Shown: positions 32,500-47,000, numbered from the stretch's first letter. The stretch is DNA of 64,000 nt from Vitis vinifera (GCF_030704535.1 NC_081819.1:19936001-20000000), one strand, 5' to 3'. Notes: generated by a model from the letters alone, not told the origin. Numbers and translations: made by a program.

Positions 32500-32820
32500 C
32501 ACTTCCACCACCGCCACCAGCAACGCGGCAAGGAGTCAACCGGGCGAGTCAAGAAGAGGAAAGAATCATCAAAGAAGTTGATGAAGAGAGCAGGAAAAAA
32601 GAAAAATGAATGATGGAGTAGAGATATGGTAAGGGTGATGGAGACATAAGGCGGAGTGCTTCTGTTTTAGCTTTTGTTTTGGGCGTTGCGAGAAAGCAGA
32701 TTCGACGGCTCGTGACACGGAGGAAAGAAGAAAACAGGAGCGTTTTTCAGTGTTTTTGGATGCTTCGGTTCTGAGTTGTTTTGTTGTGACTTTGCGAGAA
32801 CGATGCGAGTAGTGCGAGCC

Positions 32821-32855
32821 TGGGCCTAATGGGCCCGATGGACCATATGGGCCCC
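32821..32855 (+). promoter_or_regulatory. Three TGGGCC (site II-like) elements upstream of RopGAP
   Basis: TGGGCCT at 32821, TGGGCCC at 32830 and TGGGCCC at 32848. Clusters of TGGGCY motifs in plant promoters are bound by TCP factors and mark genes expressed in growing cells. They lie about 320-360 bp upstream of the start codon. Confidence 0.55.
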
Positions 32856-34321
32856 TCCGTGATTTGTCTGTTTTTGGATTCTGAGGTGTGGCGGGAAATG
32901 CAAGATAAGATTTGTTTCTTTTCCTTTTTTTTTTTTTTTTTTCTTTTTGACAAAGGACAAAAATAAAAATACATATTCTAAAAAGAAAATCCTATTTTTA
33001 ATTAAGGAAGCAATTTACAATTTTTTTTTCATTGAATATGTGAAAAAATAGAATTTTTATGAAAATTAATATTTTTAACTTATATAATAGATTATTTTCC
33101 AAGTATAAGCTTTTTCAATAGATTTTTTTAAAATAAATACATAAATTTTAATCAAATTGAAACAATTTTTTTCCCTTCTCAATTAAATATATTTTTAAAA
33201 CCATATGAAAAAAAAAAACTTGTTTTGATACACTCATATAAAAAAAAAATCATAAAATAGAAACCCAAATTTATAAAATACAAATTTCAAATAGTTATTT
33301 AAAAATAATCAATATTTCATACACTTTTTTTATTATTAAAATGATTATTTTTTGTCATTCTGATGCTATCTTTTAGTACTATAGCTATTATATTTGATCA
33401 TTCTAATACTATCATTTTTAAAAGGTTATTATTTTGATATTATTTTTATAGGCATGAAAACTCGCTTTTCCTATAAATTTAAATTTATTACTACATTTAG
33501 AATGTGAATGGGACACACCCCAATAATATTGAGGGGAAATATTAAGAAATAAATGGGGGCAACAAAAATCAATATAGCAACCAAATTGGATATGCATGGA
33601 CCATTAATTTTAATATCAAAATTCCAAAGAAGGCAAAAACTATAATATTTTCTTTCCCATTTTAATGTCCTACAAACCCATGTGATGAGACCACCCAACT
33701 TCCCTATCCTTCATTTGGTCTGTACATGGTCCACCAAAATAAATAAATAAAATGTATTTATTTTTGGTATATAGATTTATTTTTGTGTAGCCTACATGTT
33801 TGATGAAATGTCTGCTCGTCAGCTAACTGTGGTCACATGCCCACATGTGATGTTCCTTTCTTCTTTCTCTATTCTATACTCCTTGTGGGTTCTCTTTGGC
33901 CTTTGCCATCTTGCACAGTTGTCTTGTGATACCTTTTACAGCTCGGCCGTAGTAGTACCTTGACCAAGTTAGGTCCGGCCATTCTTGGAGTCATAATCAG
34001 TGGATTCATTATAATTTTCTCCAATTTGGTGGTGTAATTTTTCAAAGTAGCTAATGATTTGCAGTGCCACAGACCTAAGATCTATGAAAATTAGAAGATT
34101 GTTATTAATTTTTCCCTTTTTAAATTAAGGGTCTGTTTGGAATGTTTCCGAAAATGGTTTTAAAGATTAATTTTGAAGAATAAAATAAAAGTTTATTTGA
34201 AAATTTGGAATGTTTTCAGTTTTTATTTTCAAATATTTCTTTAAAAACAATTAAAATACAATAATGAAAATGGTTCCCAAATAGGAGACTTCAACCGATG
34301 GTCTTATATTGGTATGAAAAG

Positions 34322-34449
34322 GCATTAATTTTCCTTAACATGTCCTAGTTTCTTCTGACAGACTACCAACTATCATTAAAAAAATGCATTAATTTTCCTT
34401 AACATGGCCTAGGTGCTTCTGACAGGCAAGCAAATATTATAAAAATAAA
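34322..34449 (+). repeat. Two direct copies of a 64-bp unit
   Basis: GCATTAATTTTCCTTAACAT starts at 34322 and 34386, each followed by CTTCTGACAG. Confidence 0.85.
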
Positions 34450-36031
34450 TAATAAATAAATAAATAAAAATAAAAACCTACCACTACCTCTTCTCACAAT
34501 AGATGCCCTAAATGACTGGGACAGTGGCTTCCCTAGAGGGTCAGTGCATGGGGTATTACCTTAATAAATACAGAGGGTAGGACACGTGAATACACCATGC
34601 ATTTCATGCAAATGCAGCTATCCTCCATTACTCTCCAAAACCACTTGATGTTGATCCTACGATGACAAGGCATGCTTCGAATGCGACCTCTTCGGCGGAG
34701 CTGGAGCACATGATATTCCTTATCCATAGTACTAGTCTTCGGATTAATTCTATCCTATTATACCAATAGAATAACTCAACAATAGTACTCTTAAAATTAA
34801 CGAGATAACCTTAACCTAAGGGTTTGTAGTTTAGCTTGTTTCGCAACATCCTATTCACATGTTACATGACTTGTTTGGATGGCGTATACGTCGTTCATTA
34901 TCTTAAGAACATGATATTTGATTATATCGAGTTTAAGAGCAGCATGGTTACATCTCAACAGTTCCTCTCCTAGTTTGGAAGACCAATGGATACTAGATTT
35001 TGGATCAAATTTTAATTATATCATTTAAAAAACAACCGATATCCAACAAGGTAAATTAAACATTTTACAACATTTGATTATCATCATTTGAGTAACTTAT
35101 TATCAAATTTAAAATAACATTATTAGACCTCGATAATTTGAGATCGTATTCTTTTTCATGCAATAAAATCTATAATTAAAAAAATAATGATAATCATTTT
35201 ATCTTCCATTGAATGTAAGTCTTATGTCATACAGTTTGACATCGCTATCAATATAAAACGGTGTCAAATAATTAAGCAATGATCCTAAAATTATTGAAAT
35301 AATTAATGATGATAAAAAATAAATTGATGGGATTTGAAGTACTCCCGATGTCTCAACAACTATAAAGTTTTAATATCATATTAAATTATTAATGAACGGG
35401 GCTCTAGAGCTACACCTATAAATACATGCAATTTTTTTAAAGTCATGATTGGGGCCTAGTCTAAATGCATGGCTGGTGCCCCAACATTCCTTCACAATTG
35501 TTGCTTACATGATGATTAAATAAATGAGGATCGATGATTCCAACATTCCACCCACCCATTCCCGTTCAAACTTCATCCACATATGCTTCCTTATGAAGCA
35601 TTACCCATCACACACACACTTTGGCTTTTTCATGCAAAAAGAGAATTGGAATGTGGGGAAAGGGCCAAGGCACTTTGAGACAACGGATTTAGAATGAGTT
35701 TCTTTCAAGCTACTCCAGGAATCTCTTTCTCCTTTAGGGATGTGAGATTAGGTTCTAAAAGTTATGTATGTACTTTCATATTTTATGGAATGGCTCAACT
35801 AAATCACCAACTTGAATAGCCTTCTTAACTGAATTCTAACCGGTCACCCACATCTTGAGATTTAAGATATTCCAAGTCTTTGGACATTGTGTGCTTATTC
35901 AAGTGGTTTTGTTAGGGCTTGAAATTGTTTTTCAAGGAACTCAACAATGGTGACACCTCGAATTAGGGTTTTAATCATGCCAATATGTTATGTTTGGTTT
36001 TGAAAAAATAATTAGGAAAGAAAAAAATAAT

Positions 36032-36341
36032 GTTAAGAACTTGTTACGTAACCATTTTCAAAAACAGTTTTTAGTTTTTAAAAGCAAAAAACATAACATT
36101 TTTAGAAAAAATATTTTTTAGTTGTTTTTTTTTGTTTTAAAAAAATAATTATACTAATATGGAGAATGATTAAGAATAAAGCACTACATGTAAAAGTTAT
36201 TTTTAAAATATATTTATAAAAAAATGGGTTATAAACATTTTAGGTTTTCAATCAACTATTTGTTTTATAAAACATAAAGAACAATTTTCAAAAACTATTT
36301 TTTTTTAAATTATTTTCGAAAACAGTTATTAAACATGACTT
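36032..36341. mobile_element. Candidate TTA-flanked MITE, TAACTGTTTT family, copy 1
   Basis: Left AGAACTTGTTACGTAACCAT and right, reverse complement, AGTCATGTTTAATAACTGTT, with TTA just outside on both sides. Related to the better copy at 60729-61117. Confidence 0.45.
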
Positions 36342-36667
36342 AAGGAAAATAGTTTTCTCATATTTTGTTATACTATGACAAATATAAAAAATAAAAAATA
36401 AATCAAATATAATTAAAATTAATTAACAATTATAAAATTGTCTGCAAATCATTCTATAGAAAAATATTGACCCTAAAAGAGCTCCATAAGATGTTGATCC
36501 TAAATGACAAGATTAGTTGCAGAGAAAAATGAAGATAGTCTTATTCATATACATAAAAATTATAGAAACTCGTATATTTTTAAATTATTTAATTTGTATA
36601 TTAAAAAGTTCAAATAAGTGAAATAAGTTGGAAATATTGTATAAATATAATTTATTGAACATAAATC

Positions 36668-36668
<1 letters not shown>

Positions 36669-36709
<41 letters not shown>
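36669..36709 (+). repeat. (TAT)n microsatellite
   Basis: About 13 uninterrupted TAT/ATT units. Confidence 0.95.
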
Positions 36710-38930
36710 TTTTCATTTTCTTCTACTTTTTCTCTCTATTTTCTTTCCCTTACATTTTCCATCAAAATTTCCAAAAACCAAACAAAGTTTTACTGTATAA
36801 AATAAATTAATTCAAGCATGATTACAATGAATCGTTATCTTTTTCCTGAAAACCAAACATAGTTTTAGTGTTATAATTTATACTTTTAACACTACAGGAA
36901 GTAGAAATGGAAGTAATGAAAGATAATATGTCATACTATATTCAGCCAATCAAACATAGTTGTAAGGATTATAGTTGACTACCCGGTGTTGCTAGTTGAA
37001 ATTAAGCTTATAACACACTAACAAATGCCATACATTTTTCCAAAGGTTCATGGATCAATTTAGGTGGGCCAGCTTGGGGCCCATATCGAGCTGGCTGCGA
37101 GTTAGACCAACTCCTTGAGGTGAATTTGCCCACCCAATCTTCGATGAATTGGAAGGAAGCCCAAACTTAGAAAGCCATTCAAAAGTCCAACTATTTTATT
37201 TGGTTCCAGCCCAGAGCATTGATTACTAGTTCGGCCCAATGAAGTTAACCCACTGGGCCAAGATTGGACCATTCAAAGTTGCATGTATAACCGATTAAGC
37301 CCTAATTTTAACTTGGACCGGGATTTTGGACAGCTCAGATCTCAAACCAGTCAAATAGATATTGGTATCACGTGTTCGTTATTTGGAGGACTTTATGAAG
37401 CCAAACTAGCTTTGAAAATCCGTAATTTTCAAGGCAACGTTTGGTTGGCTACGCATTAGATATCATTTTCAATATGATAGACACCTTGATATTTGTTTAA
37501 AATAATATTTATTGTAAGTAATTTTTTGTTTCTTTATAATAATATTAATGATTAAGATATTTTAGATTTATAAATAAAAATATTATATATATTAAATTTT
37601 ATATCAAATAATGCAAATATTAGTATTATTTTATGATACATTATGCATAATTTTTAATTTTAGTTTCAAACAATAAATTTAATTTTTTTAATCTATTTTA
37701 TTTTATTTTTTGAAAAATTATTATTTTAAAAAATGGAGAAAATGGATGAAAAAAAATATAAATTTATGATGAGTAAGATATGTTTTTCTTATATTTCAAC
37801 TTAAGAATATTATATGCCATGTAGAGAGGATATAAAAGAAGAAGTTAGATAATATAATTCATCATTTATTTTATTTCATGTTATATTTACTGAATCAAAT
37901 ATGATCTAAGGATGTTTGAATATGACGGTCAAATGTGCTCCCATGTTCTCCAACATGATTATCTACATTATGGACAATTAGAGAAATCCATGTCGTATGT
38001 TTTTCTTCAATATTAATGTGAAAAGTAAAACTATATTTGACTGAATCAAAATTATTTTTATTTAATATTTAAGTCACAAGCGAATAAACCCAAAGATAAC
38101 ACATAACTCAACCCAAGTATACTTTTGTTGCTCATTATAGCAACCTTCTATCTTTTAATAGGAATGAGGTAACACTAGATTAGTTATCGTTGCATCAATG
38201 GAGGAGTATCGTAGTGCATGTTTCTATTTTTCGAGTTTAAATCAACAAAATAAAGAAAACCTAAAGGAATAAGAGACATGAGCATTCTCCCAAGCAATGC
38301 CACACTCTCTCCTGAGAAATTAGAATGTTTGGGGATAATGATTGATAACTTTGATAGGTCTAGACAAATATTACCAAATATTACATAATTTTAGCACACT
38401 CACACACTAGACCAACTATTCAAGTTCATCTAGTACCACTCTTTGTAAAGAGGTGAGAGAATTTGCCACAACATCTAGTTTTTTTGCTATAAAGTCAATT
38501 ACCTATGCTTGTGTTTCACGGAAGATGCAAAAGAGACAAGAAAACAACACTAAAAATAAATAAGAGATTTTTGTTTCTACTCCAGTGATTTTCAAAGTAG
38601 AAGGGAGCAACTTATTTATAGACTCAATTAAATGAAGTGTCTCCATCAAATAACCATTTAATTATGATAAGATCTCACATCCGATAAACTTCTCATCAAA
38701 GAGGCTCTATATGATAGTCTTCTTATCAAAAGACTACCTAATCTGATGGATTTGCTTAATTTAGACGACTCTCATCTCGATAATAAAATTAATCAATGGA
38801 TATATATATATTGAATGATTGTTAAATCATAACAAATAATTATTTAGCAGAGAAGGGTCTACCAAATGCTAATCTAGAAGTCACTTTAAGTGATTTTTAA
38901 AACTTAATAAAAGTGATCTAATGATTTTTA

Positions 38931-39055
38931 AAACTTTATCAAATACCTACTTATAACAAAGTGCTTCCAAACCTTATAAAGCACTTCTAAAACTTTATCA
39001 AATACCTACTTGTAATAAAGTGCTTTCGAGCCTTATGAAGTACTTCTAACTCAAA
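38931..39055 (+). repeat. Two direct copies of a 59-bp unit
   Basis: AAACTTTATCAAATACCTAC appears at about 38931 and 38990, each followed by AAAGTGCTT and CTTATRAAG-type text. Confidence 0.8.
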
Positions 39056-40089
39056 AAAATTACTCCAAAATGCATCCTTAATATCATAACACTATTTATC
39101 TTTTTATTACTAAAATAAAAAATAAATCTTTAATGACTTAACTAATTACTTGCTTCCTCTACAACCATTTTTTATTTATTAATTAACCAATTAGATATAT
39201 TCTTAATACTTTATGTCTATATTCGGTTCTCATAAAGTGCAAGGGAATGGAGAAGAAAAATAAGAAAAATAATTTTCTCATATTTGATTTTATTACAAAA
39301 AAAAATACAAAAAGGAGTTACACATAATTAAAATCATCAAAAAATTACATATTTAATTTTTGTATAAAATATTTAAATATATGAAAAAATATATATAAAT
39401 TAATATATAAAAATAATACATTAACTTTAAATCTATTTTTTATTTTCTTTCACTTTTTCTTTCTCTTTATTTTCCCTAAAATAAGAAAAAAGTATCAAAA
39501 TAGATTGAAGCGATTTGAAAGCGACATTTCAATTTTCGTTTCGTTCATAACAAATAGGTTGCATAAATCTGTGAACCTTATGTTGATTTTGGAGACTCAA
39601 TAAAAATCATTTCATTCATAATTCTACAATGGGACCGCATTTTTTCTTTCTTCCAAAAATTGATTTTCAACCACAACACCCACCACTTTCCTTCATTTAT
39701 AGCTATAAAGTCTCTCTGCTAACTTTGAATTGGCTTGGAGTTGGGTGGCAACTCTATTCAATGGGGGCCAAAGGTGTCTTGTAGCTTTAACTCTTTGCCA
39801 ATGATGCACCATACCAATAACTTCATTTCTAATTTTTGAAAAAGTTCTACTTCATTTCATGAAAGCTACAACAAATATAAGCCAAAATAATTGAATTTTA
39901 TTTCTCTCTTTTTGGGTTTAATATTATGTTGTTTGGATAGTTTTTACATCTATTTTTAGTGAAAAAAATAAAAGGATAATTGGTTATTTTTGCCTTCCCA
40001 TTGGTTTTAAAGATATGATGTCATTAAGAATAAAAATAATTTTGATATTTATAAAAGTTTAATCAAATAAAATTTAAAGAATTAATTGG

Positions 40090-40325
40090 TTAAAAGAGAT
40101 GAAATAATCCCTCAATTTATGAATCTAACTCTTCTCATGTTGTTACTTGAAAAATAACTCATTTTTGACATAAATACCTTATATCATTTTAAGTATTTAC
40201 ATGTAGTGTTTAAAAGAGATGATTATTTTTACACGAAAATAATGAGGGTATTTTTGTCCAAATGAGATCAAAATAGGATGAAGGGTTAAATTTTAATATT
40301 TGAGTTTTCAATAATCTTTTTAATT
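40090..40325 (-). repeat. Dispersed repeat, copy 2 (inverted relative to 17960-18181)
   Basis: In reverse complement it shows the same phrase order as copy 1 (TCATCCTA, GACAAAAATACCCTCAT, TGTAAATACTT, GGTATTTATGTCAAAAAT). Non-coding; the superfamily is not clear. Confidence 0.6.
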
Positions 40326-41035
40326 AAATATTCCAAATGTAAATAAGCACAGATGTTTTTTTTTTTTTTTTGGTTTTTTTTTTCAACATAGATAAAATTA
40401 TGTTAAGAAGTATAAGACTAGAGACTTTTATCCAATATTCTTAAAAGTTATGATTTATCTTTAAAATTATTCTTAGCATCTAGAAAGTTCTCTAAAGAAT
40501 CATAAACAATTAAATATCTTAATTTATTTTGAAATAATGGGTATAAATATAAAATATAAAATAAGTAAAAAAAAAAACCCAAAAACCCATTTGGGATTTT
40601 GTTGCATTCTTGGTAAGAAAATTTCACATTCTAAAACCCCCAAAAATTGATAAATTTGTTGGAGATATTGGTAGAGGTACAAAAGGTAAAAATTAATTTA
40701 ATATACATATCTAAAATTAACACACCAAAAACTTATGCAAGTGAGGTGGATTCATATTATTGGATTCATTAATACCACGTGTATTTCAAAATTTCAAGAA
40801 AATTTTATTATTTATGTATATGTCGTTAATAATGGGTACATGGCATTGGCCCATCTTTCATATTATTTATGTATATGTCTATCTAGCTATATTTCTATAA
40901 AAATTGTGTCCATAACAATGGATTAGACCAAAATTTTATTTAGTTTAAAGTAAATTTTCTACCATAATAATGATAAAATGATAGGTTTTGCAGTCGCGTT
41001 GCTCCATTTTAATTTTCTACTATATTTTAAAACAT

Positions 41036-41244
41036 TAAGATCGTGTTGGTTTGTTAAATAGTAATTAATAATGTTAAGTATTAGATTATTTAAAAAACTA
41101 GTATATTACTTTTTTATTTAAAAAAATAAAAATATTTGATTTTTTTTATTCGGTCAAAAACCTATAAGTCATAAAAAAAAAATAAACAATATAAAATTTG
41201 AAGGCAAATTGCTTTCCGCAAAAGATTAAAAAACAAACGCCCTA
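41036..41244. mobile_element. Decayed copy of the GGTGGTGTTTG MITE family
   Basis: Shares GTTAAGTATTAGATTATTT, CCTATAAGTCATAAAAAA and a terminal AAAAAACAAACGCC with copies A and B, but the left end is degraded and about 70 bp is lost. Confidence 0.45.
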
Positions 41245-43391
41245 TATATTTAATATGTCATTAAAGTATAAACTTGAGGAATAAAAAATTTGATTTTTTT
41301 ACTTATGAACGAGTCAAATAAAACCACAAAGAATAAAAGTTGCACATAGCTTCCTTGTGTACCCACTTCTTGGTATTTTACATGTGTTTGCCCAAGATGT
41401 CATGTTGTTTAACTATTTCTCTTTTGACTTATTATTATTTAGACCCTTTTGTATTGCAGTTGGTATATAGTTAAGTAATCCAATAGAGTAGGTTTCATCA
41501 TCCTCATTTTATTATATCTTATAAAATTCTTGTAATCTTTGTTAGGTTGGTAAAGCCATATATCCCCTGTATGATATTGTGGGCCTTGACTATGAATGTT
41601 TAATATTCTCCCAAACATTATTTTACTAGAATTTTTTTTTAATTCTTTTTCCTCATTTGTTCCCATTCGATACAAGGTTTATGATTTTTCTAACCTATGA
41701 CTTTTTCTAAAGTATTACCAACACCTCACATGGTATTGATTATTTGAATATAGCTTATAAGTAGGGTTTATGATAGATTAATCGATCATTAAGTGTAACG
41801 TATCAGAAATGATCAAAGTTCTAATTTCATTAAAATATTAAAGACGTGTTTGCTCATAATGTATATAATTTCAAATTATGTTAGTAAAGACAAACATCAT
41901 AATTTTAACCTCGCATTTTGAATCGAAATTTGATCTTATTGCTCGGGTGTATATTTATAAGACATGAATGTTTATATTAGAATATCTAATTAGAGATACA
42001 ATTATTTACCTTTTTAGAAAAGAAGATGTTGGTGTACATTCGGCTAAAAAAAACAATTTAAATAATTCATTATCGATATTAGTTAAACACAAGGTAGAAA
42101 ACAACATATGTTTTTCAATTTTTTTATTAATAAATTTTTTTTTTTTTTAGATTATTAGTAAATGCCTCATTGTTCATATAAACTTTTTCTTTTCCATCGT
42201 TGAACAATTGTATTATCAATTTTCTTAATTATATCAATTTTAGATCTATAATCATTCTTGAAGTGTTGCAATATCTTTATCATTAGAAGCATTCAAAATT
42301 GCATGGAGACTCGATGCATCTTGACAATTGAACCGTCATCCTCATTATCAAACATGTAAAGTTAATTGAAGTTGGACCGTTAATAATAAAGTCCCGCCAT
42401 AATGCTAATAAATTATATGCGTATTATAACTATCTTAATAGTTTGGAAGAAAAAAAGAAGTTCCCCGATATTTTACGGATCTGGGTTAATACTAGGGATA
42501 ACAAATTTAACGATTATTTAATGAAGGTCGTTGAAATTTGTCATAAAACAAATATTAGAGATGTAACAGACTTAACGAACCTTCAAAGGTACTAGTTAAA
42601 AACTTGTTATAAAAAGTAACAAATACTCTTAATTTTTTGTTACTAAAATCTATCTAAGATTATTAATATATTCTCGAAATCCCGCGCTTTTCCTTTCTAA
42701 TTATTTACTTTTTTTTATTGTAATAAAATACTTTATTGTTAATGTGAATAATTATTTATAAAAAAAAAAAAAAAAAACTTCATTGTAGGCAACATGAACA
42801 ATTTTACTATGATTTTTTATTTTTTTTTAACTATACCTATCTTAATGAAAATATTTTCTAATTACTTTAAATAATCACCAAGACATCATTATTCTCATTA
42901 TGAAAGTACCAACCCCTCTAGGCCAACATCATTGCCTTTCTTTGCACCAATCTAACTTTCCTCATATTTAACTAATCATTCAAGTGTTTTACAGAAGTTT
43001 TTCTTGTTAAAAAAAAAAAAAAAGAATACTTCAATTGATTATTGCAAATCAATTTGAAGATCTGTTTGGATCCTGTAAACAAAAAAAAAGAAAAAAAAAA
43101 AAAAAGCCAATTATCGACATCATCATATGAGCCACATTTCAAAATTAGAAAAAATGAAAAGCAAAGAAAAACAGTTTTGGGAAGTAATCAGAATTTACGG
43201 CTGAGAAGTCGCCACGTCAGCTTTTAAACTCCCCTGCTGACCTTCGTTGAATAGTCGTCATTTTCGAACCTTCGAACCAGGCTGTTCATGCACCGGCGTT
43301 GGTCAGCTCTGATTCTCCAATCCACTCTGCGAAATCTCGTCCCTACTCCCAACTCCATTCATTTAACATACACCCCGCTCTCTTTGCCACC

Positions 43392-43397
43392 CACGTG
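43392..43397. promoter_or_regulatory. G-box CACGTG upstream of the CRK gene
   Basis: Perfect CACGTG in CCACGTGCCC context, about 430 bp upstream of the TATA box. A CCACGTCAGC element lies near 43212. Confidence 0.4.
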
Positions 43398-43826
43398 CCC
43401 AATCGGGGTGTTTCCGTAACACGACCTAATCATAAATCCCCCTTGAAATACCCGAAACACCCTCAGACCAGTAAACCAACGACCACCTAATTCTAATTTT
43501 TCCTTTTACATTCAGCGCTTTTTTCTCTAAATTAAAAATTAAAAAAACCCGAAACAAAAATAAAAAATATGAAAAGACAAAATGAAAAGGGGCTGTGTTG
43601 TTTTGCGGAGAAGGAGGACTACTACTATGTGGTGAGGTGCAGGGAATGAGGGTGAGGATTAGTGTGATTTTGAGATGATATATATTTTAGACAACGAGTA
43701 TCATGGGTCTGTGGATTGAGATGATGAGTTGCCATGTATGATTCCATAGATTTAACGAGCCCAGATCTTTCCGTATATTTTATTTCTCTGTATGATATTA
43801 ACTCTGTACAATTCCCCAACTCTTGC

Positions 43827-43833
43827 TATATAA
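43827..43833 (+). promoter_or_regulatory. TATA box of the CRK gene
   Basis: TATATAA, 244 bp upstream of the start codon and followed by a CT-rich leader (43865-43900) typical of plant 5' UTRs. Confidence 0.6.
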
Positions 43834-44070
43834 CCCTCTGTCACTCTCGTTTTAGTTTTTCAGACCGTGTCTCTTTCGCTCTTTCTCTCTATCTCTTTCT
43901 AGTTTCTGACTAAATTCTTCCTTCATTCTCCATTTTTAACGTTTTCTCGCCGTAGATCTCATTTTTTGTATCGGTTTCCGGCGAGAATCTGAGATCTGAA
44001 TCAGAGGTTTCTCGCCGGCGGATGTTGAGAGTTTGACCGGGGAGCGATCTGAGAGTCGGGAGTGGTTGCG

Positions 44071-47000
44071 ATGGGGCAGTGTTACGGGAAGCCGGTTGTG
44101 AATGGGAACGGTAAAGGAGGTGTGGTCGAGGAGTATCCGCAATCGCCGTTGCCGTCGGTGGGGAACGGAGCGGCGAGCGTGCAGTCAGTGAAGACGCCTG
44201 CTCGATCATCGTCGACGAGCCCCTGGCGGAGTCCCTTCCCGCACGGCAGTGCTTCCAGTCCGCTTCCGGCTGGAGTGGCGCCGTCTCCGGCGAGGTCGTC
44301 GACTCCGCGGAGGTTCTTCCGTCGCCCGTTCCCGCCTCCGTCGCCGGCGAAGCATATCAAGGCGTCTCTCGCGAAGCGGCTCGGTCCTGCGAAGCCGAAG
44401 GAGGGTCCGATCCCGGAAGAAGGTACGGAACCTGAACAATTACTTGATAAGAGCTTCGGCTACGGTAAGAATTTTGGTGCCAAGTATGAATTGGGGAAGG
44501 AGGTTGGGCGAGGGCACTTTGGTCATACCTGCTCTGCTAGGGGCAAGAAAGGAGAGCTAAGAGACCAACCTCTTGCAGTGAAGATCATATCAAAAGCGAA
44601 GGTTCGATATTATTACTTTCTTCTGAATTTGATGTCTCATTGATTTTGATCAGTTGAATTGGATTTACATTTCTTGTTGCTTTACTCTTATCGATACATC
44701 TGGTTAACATTTCTTGTTGTTTTTCCGTGTAAGGCTGGTTGAATTGGAAAATGATTGAACTTTGCTTGTTTTTTGTCTCTGTTTTTTTTAAGGTGATATT
44801 GGATGCGTTGCATGATCTGAAACCTAAACCATGTGCTTATTCGGCAATGTGTCCCAATTCCAACCGGTTTAGGTCAGGTTCATATTTATTTCCAAACAAG
44901 AATGTTGTTTTTTCCCCGATAATTTGGAGTAAAGTTAGGAAGTAGCGTCTGCTAGAACGATCAGAATATATACCAAATCAATTTTTCTTATAAAAAGAAA
45001 ATTATTGCTGAAATGAAAAATCTTTGAGCTAAAACTGAATTGGAATACCTCAAATATTAGTAATGATAAAATATTTATTTTTATGTATCATTGTCGAAGA
45101 GAGTACAATGCAGGTTAATAGTATGTATTTATAGTGAGAGCCCTTTTCTGTAATTTTTCCACTTCAATCCATTGACCTCACTCTCCTCTCTATGTTAAAC
45201 ATTTTGGTAGCCAAATATGATATATTTAGTTGATAGTTACTTCCAAAATTCTCAGTTCTCCCAAGGTTATTTGATATGCAAGGGACAGAGAAATAGGTGC
45301 TTGTCCAGCAGGAATATTAGGCATCTGATATGGAGGCCTAAAAATTTCAAATGTGATCTTACCATGCTCAAGTCGCTATATATCCGTCATGTAAGTGTTC
45401 TTTTTTTTTTTGAAAAAAAAAAAGATCCATCAAGCATGTCAATGTGATTGACCAGAGTGTGGGTTATAAAGTCCATCCTTTTATTCTTGTTTCCTAAATA
45501 AACATAATTATTGATGCTTTGATCATTGCACACATATTGGACTTGATAGAGAAATTCCAGATCAATTATCTTTCATTTGGCCATTTCTGTTTCTTGAGTT
45601 GTTAACATTCAATTAAATGAATTCTGAACCATGCACTGTAAAGATTTTGGAGCTAATAAATGTTTCAGTTATCTAATGTCTTTTCTAGACTGCTATAAAA
45701 GCATGTTGTTAAAGCTTTGCGAGATCTTCGGCTGGGTTTTTCTTTTAGATAGTCTTAACAATAACTAATCATGTCCGAAAATACTGATGGTAGAAAAACG
45801 GTATTACTGAAATTCTTGCATCAATTTTTGGAAATGATGTGAAGAGAGAAGCAGGAGGGAAAGAAAATTAAGATGCCAGATCATTGCAAATATCTGTGGT
45901 CCTGGTTGGACTGCATGTGTATTTGTCTAACATCAAAGAATAAAAGTTAAGGTGATGTTTTAGCCATAATTAGTGAGAATCAAACCTTCGACTGAATCAA
46001 CCACTTCATGTGCCTTAACCAACGTGCCCTGGGTTTTCACACAAAAAGGGATTGAAATCCATCTACTGTTTCCACACTAGATAACTAGTCAATAAAAATT
46101 GTTATTCGGGTTATGGGTGATCAAAATCTTTTCATTCTTAGCAATTTTGTGTAACAAGTGGACCTCAAAATTTAGAAGCTATGAACTATATTCTTATTAT
46201 TATGTTTGACATATCAACTATGTAGTTACAGTATCTTAACAATCTTAAATTGACAGATGACAACAGCAATAGCAATTGAAGATGTTCGTAGAGAGGTAAA
46301 GATATTGAAGGCTCTATCAGGGCATGCGCATCTAGTCAAATTTTATGATGCATGTGAAGATGCAAATAATGTGTACATAATCATGGAGTACGTATTTTCT
46401 TGCTTACTATTTTAATTTTTGGAGACTGTAGTTCAACATTGTTAGGACCACTTTGAGTCTATCTGTTTTGTTATAAGATGTGCTAGTAATCTTCATCAAA
46501 TTTTCCTCATATGGAAATTATGATTTCTCAGCACCTTAGAATCCTATTCATGATAAACCATTGATGAATGTACAGTCATCGTTCATTTGTGAATGTATTG
46601 AAATAATAGGTTTTCATTATGTTTAACCATGAAATATTCAAAGGTTCAGATTTTACTGATGATTATAATATCAACAAAGTCCTTTACATGCTTCTGAATT
46701 GGGTCTGAAACATTTTGTTTTGCTTATCAGATTGTGCGAAGGTGGGGAACTACTAGACAGAATTTTATCAAGGTAAAAAATGACCCTTTTTTCATTCCCC
46801 CAGCACCACACACACACCCACCCCCACCCACACACACACACACATATTTAGAAGTTATGAAATAGTTCTCATTTGTTGCAGAGGAGGAAGATACACTGAA
46901 GAAGATGCAAAAGCAATTGTTGTACAAATCTTAAGCGTTGTTGCATTTTGTCATCTTCAAGGCGTTGTGCACCGTGACTTAAAGCCAGAGGTTTCTTCTT

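Larger units (their letters stand above)
32856..43391. other. 10.5 kb gene-poor AT-rich region
   Basis: No open frame with family features on either strand. It contains a 64-bp direct repeat (34322), an inverted-repeat element (36032-36341), a TTA microsatellite (36669), a GGCCCA-rich stretch (37060-37270), a 59-bp direct repeat (38931), an inverted copy of the 17960 repeat (40090) and a decayed MITE (41036). Frames near 34533-34727 and 41439-41675 look random. Confidence 0.5.

Noticed and set aside
34128-34280. GGTCTGTTTGGAATG with a partial inverted match near 34265-34280
   Set aside because: The inverted match is short and no target duplication was found, so it was not called a MITE.
44206-44439. 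Arg-rich minus-strand and alternative plus-strand frames in the first CRK exon
   Set aside because: Shadows of the GC-rich CRK N-terminal coding sequence.
45960-46060. Phrase GTGAGAATCAAACCTTCGACTGAATC in a CRK intron resembling reversed tRNA-like text
   Set aside because: No cloverleaf could be formed with proper arms. At most a relic of a SINE-like repeat.
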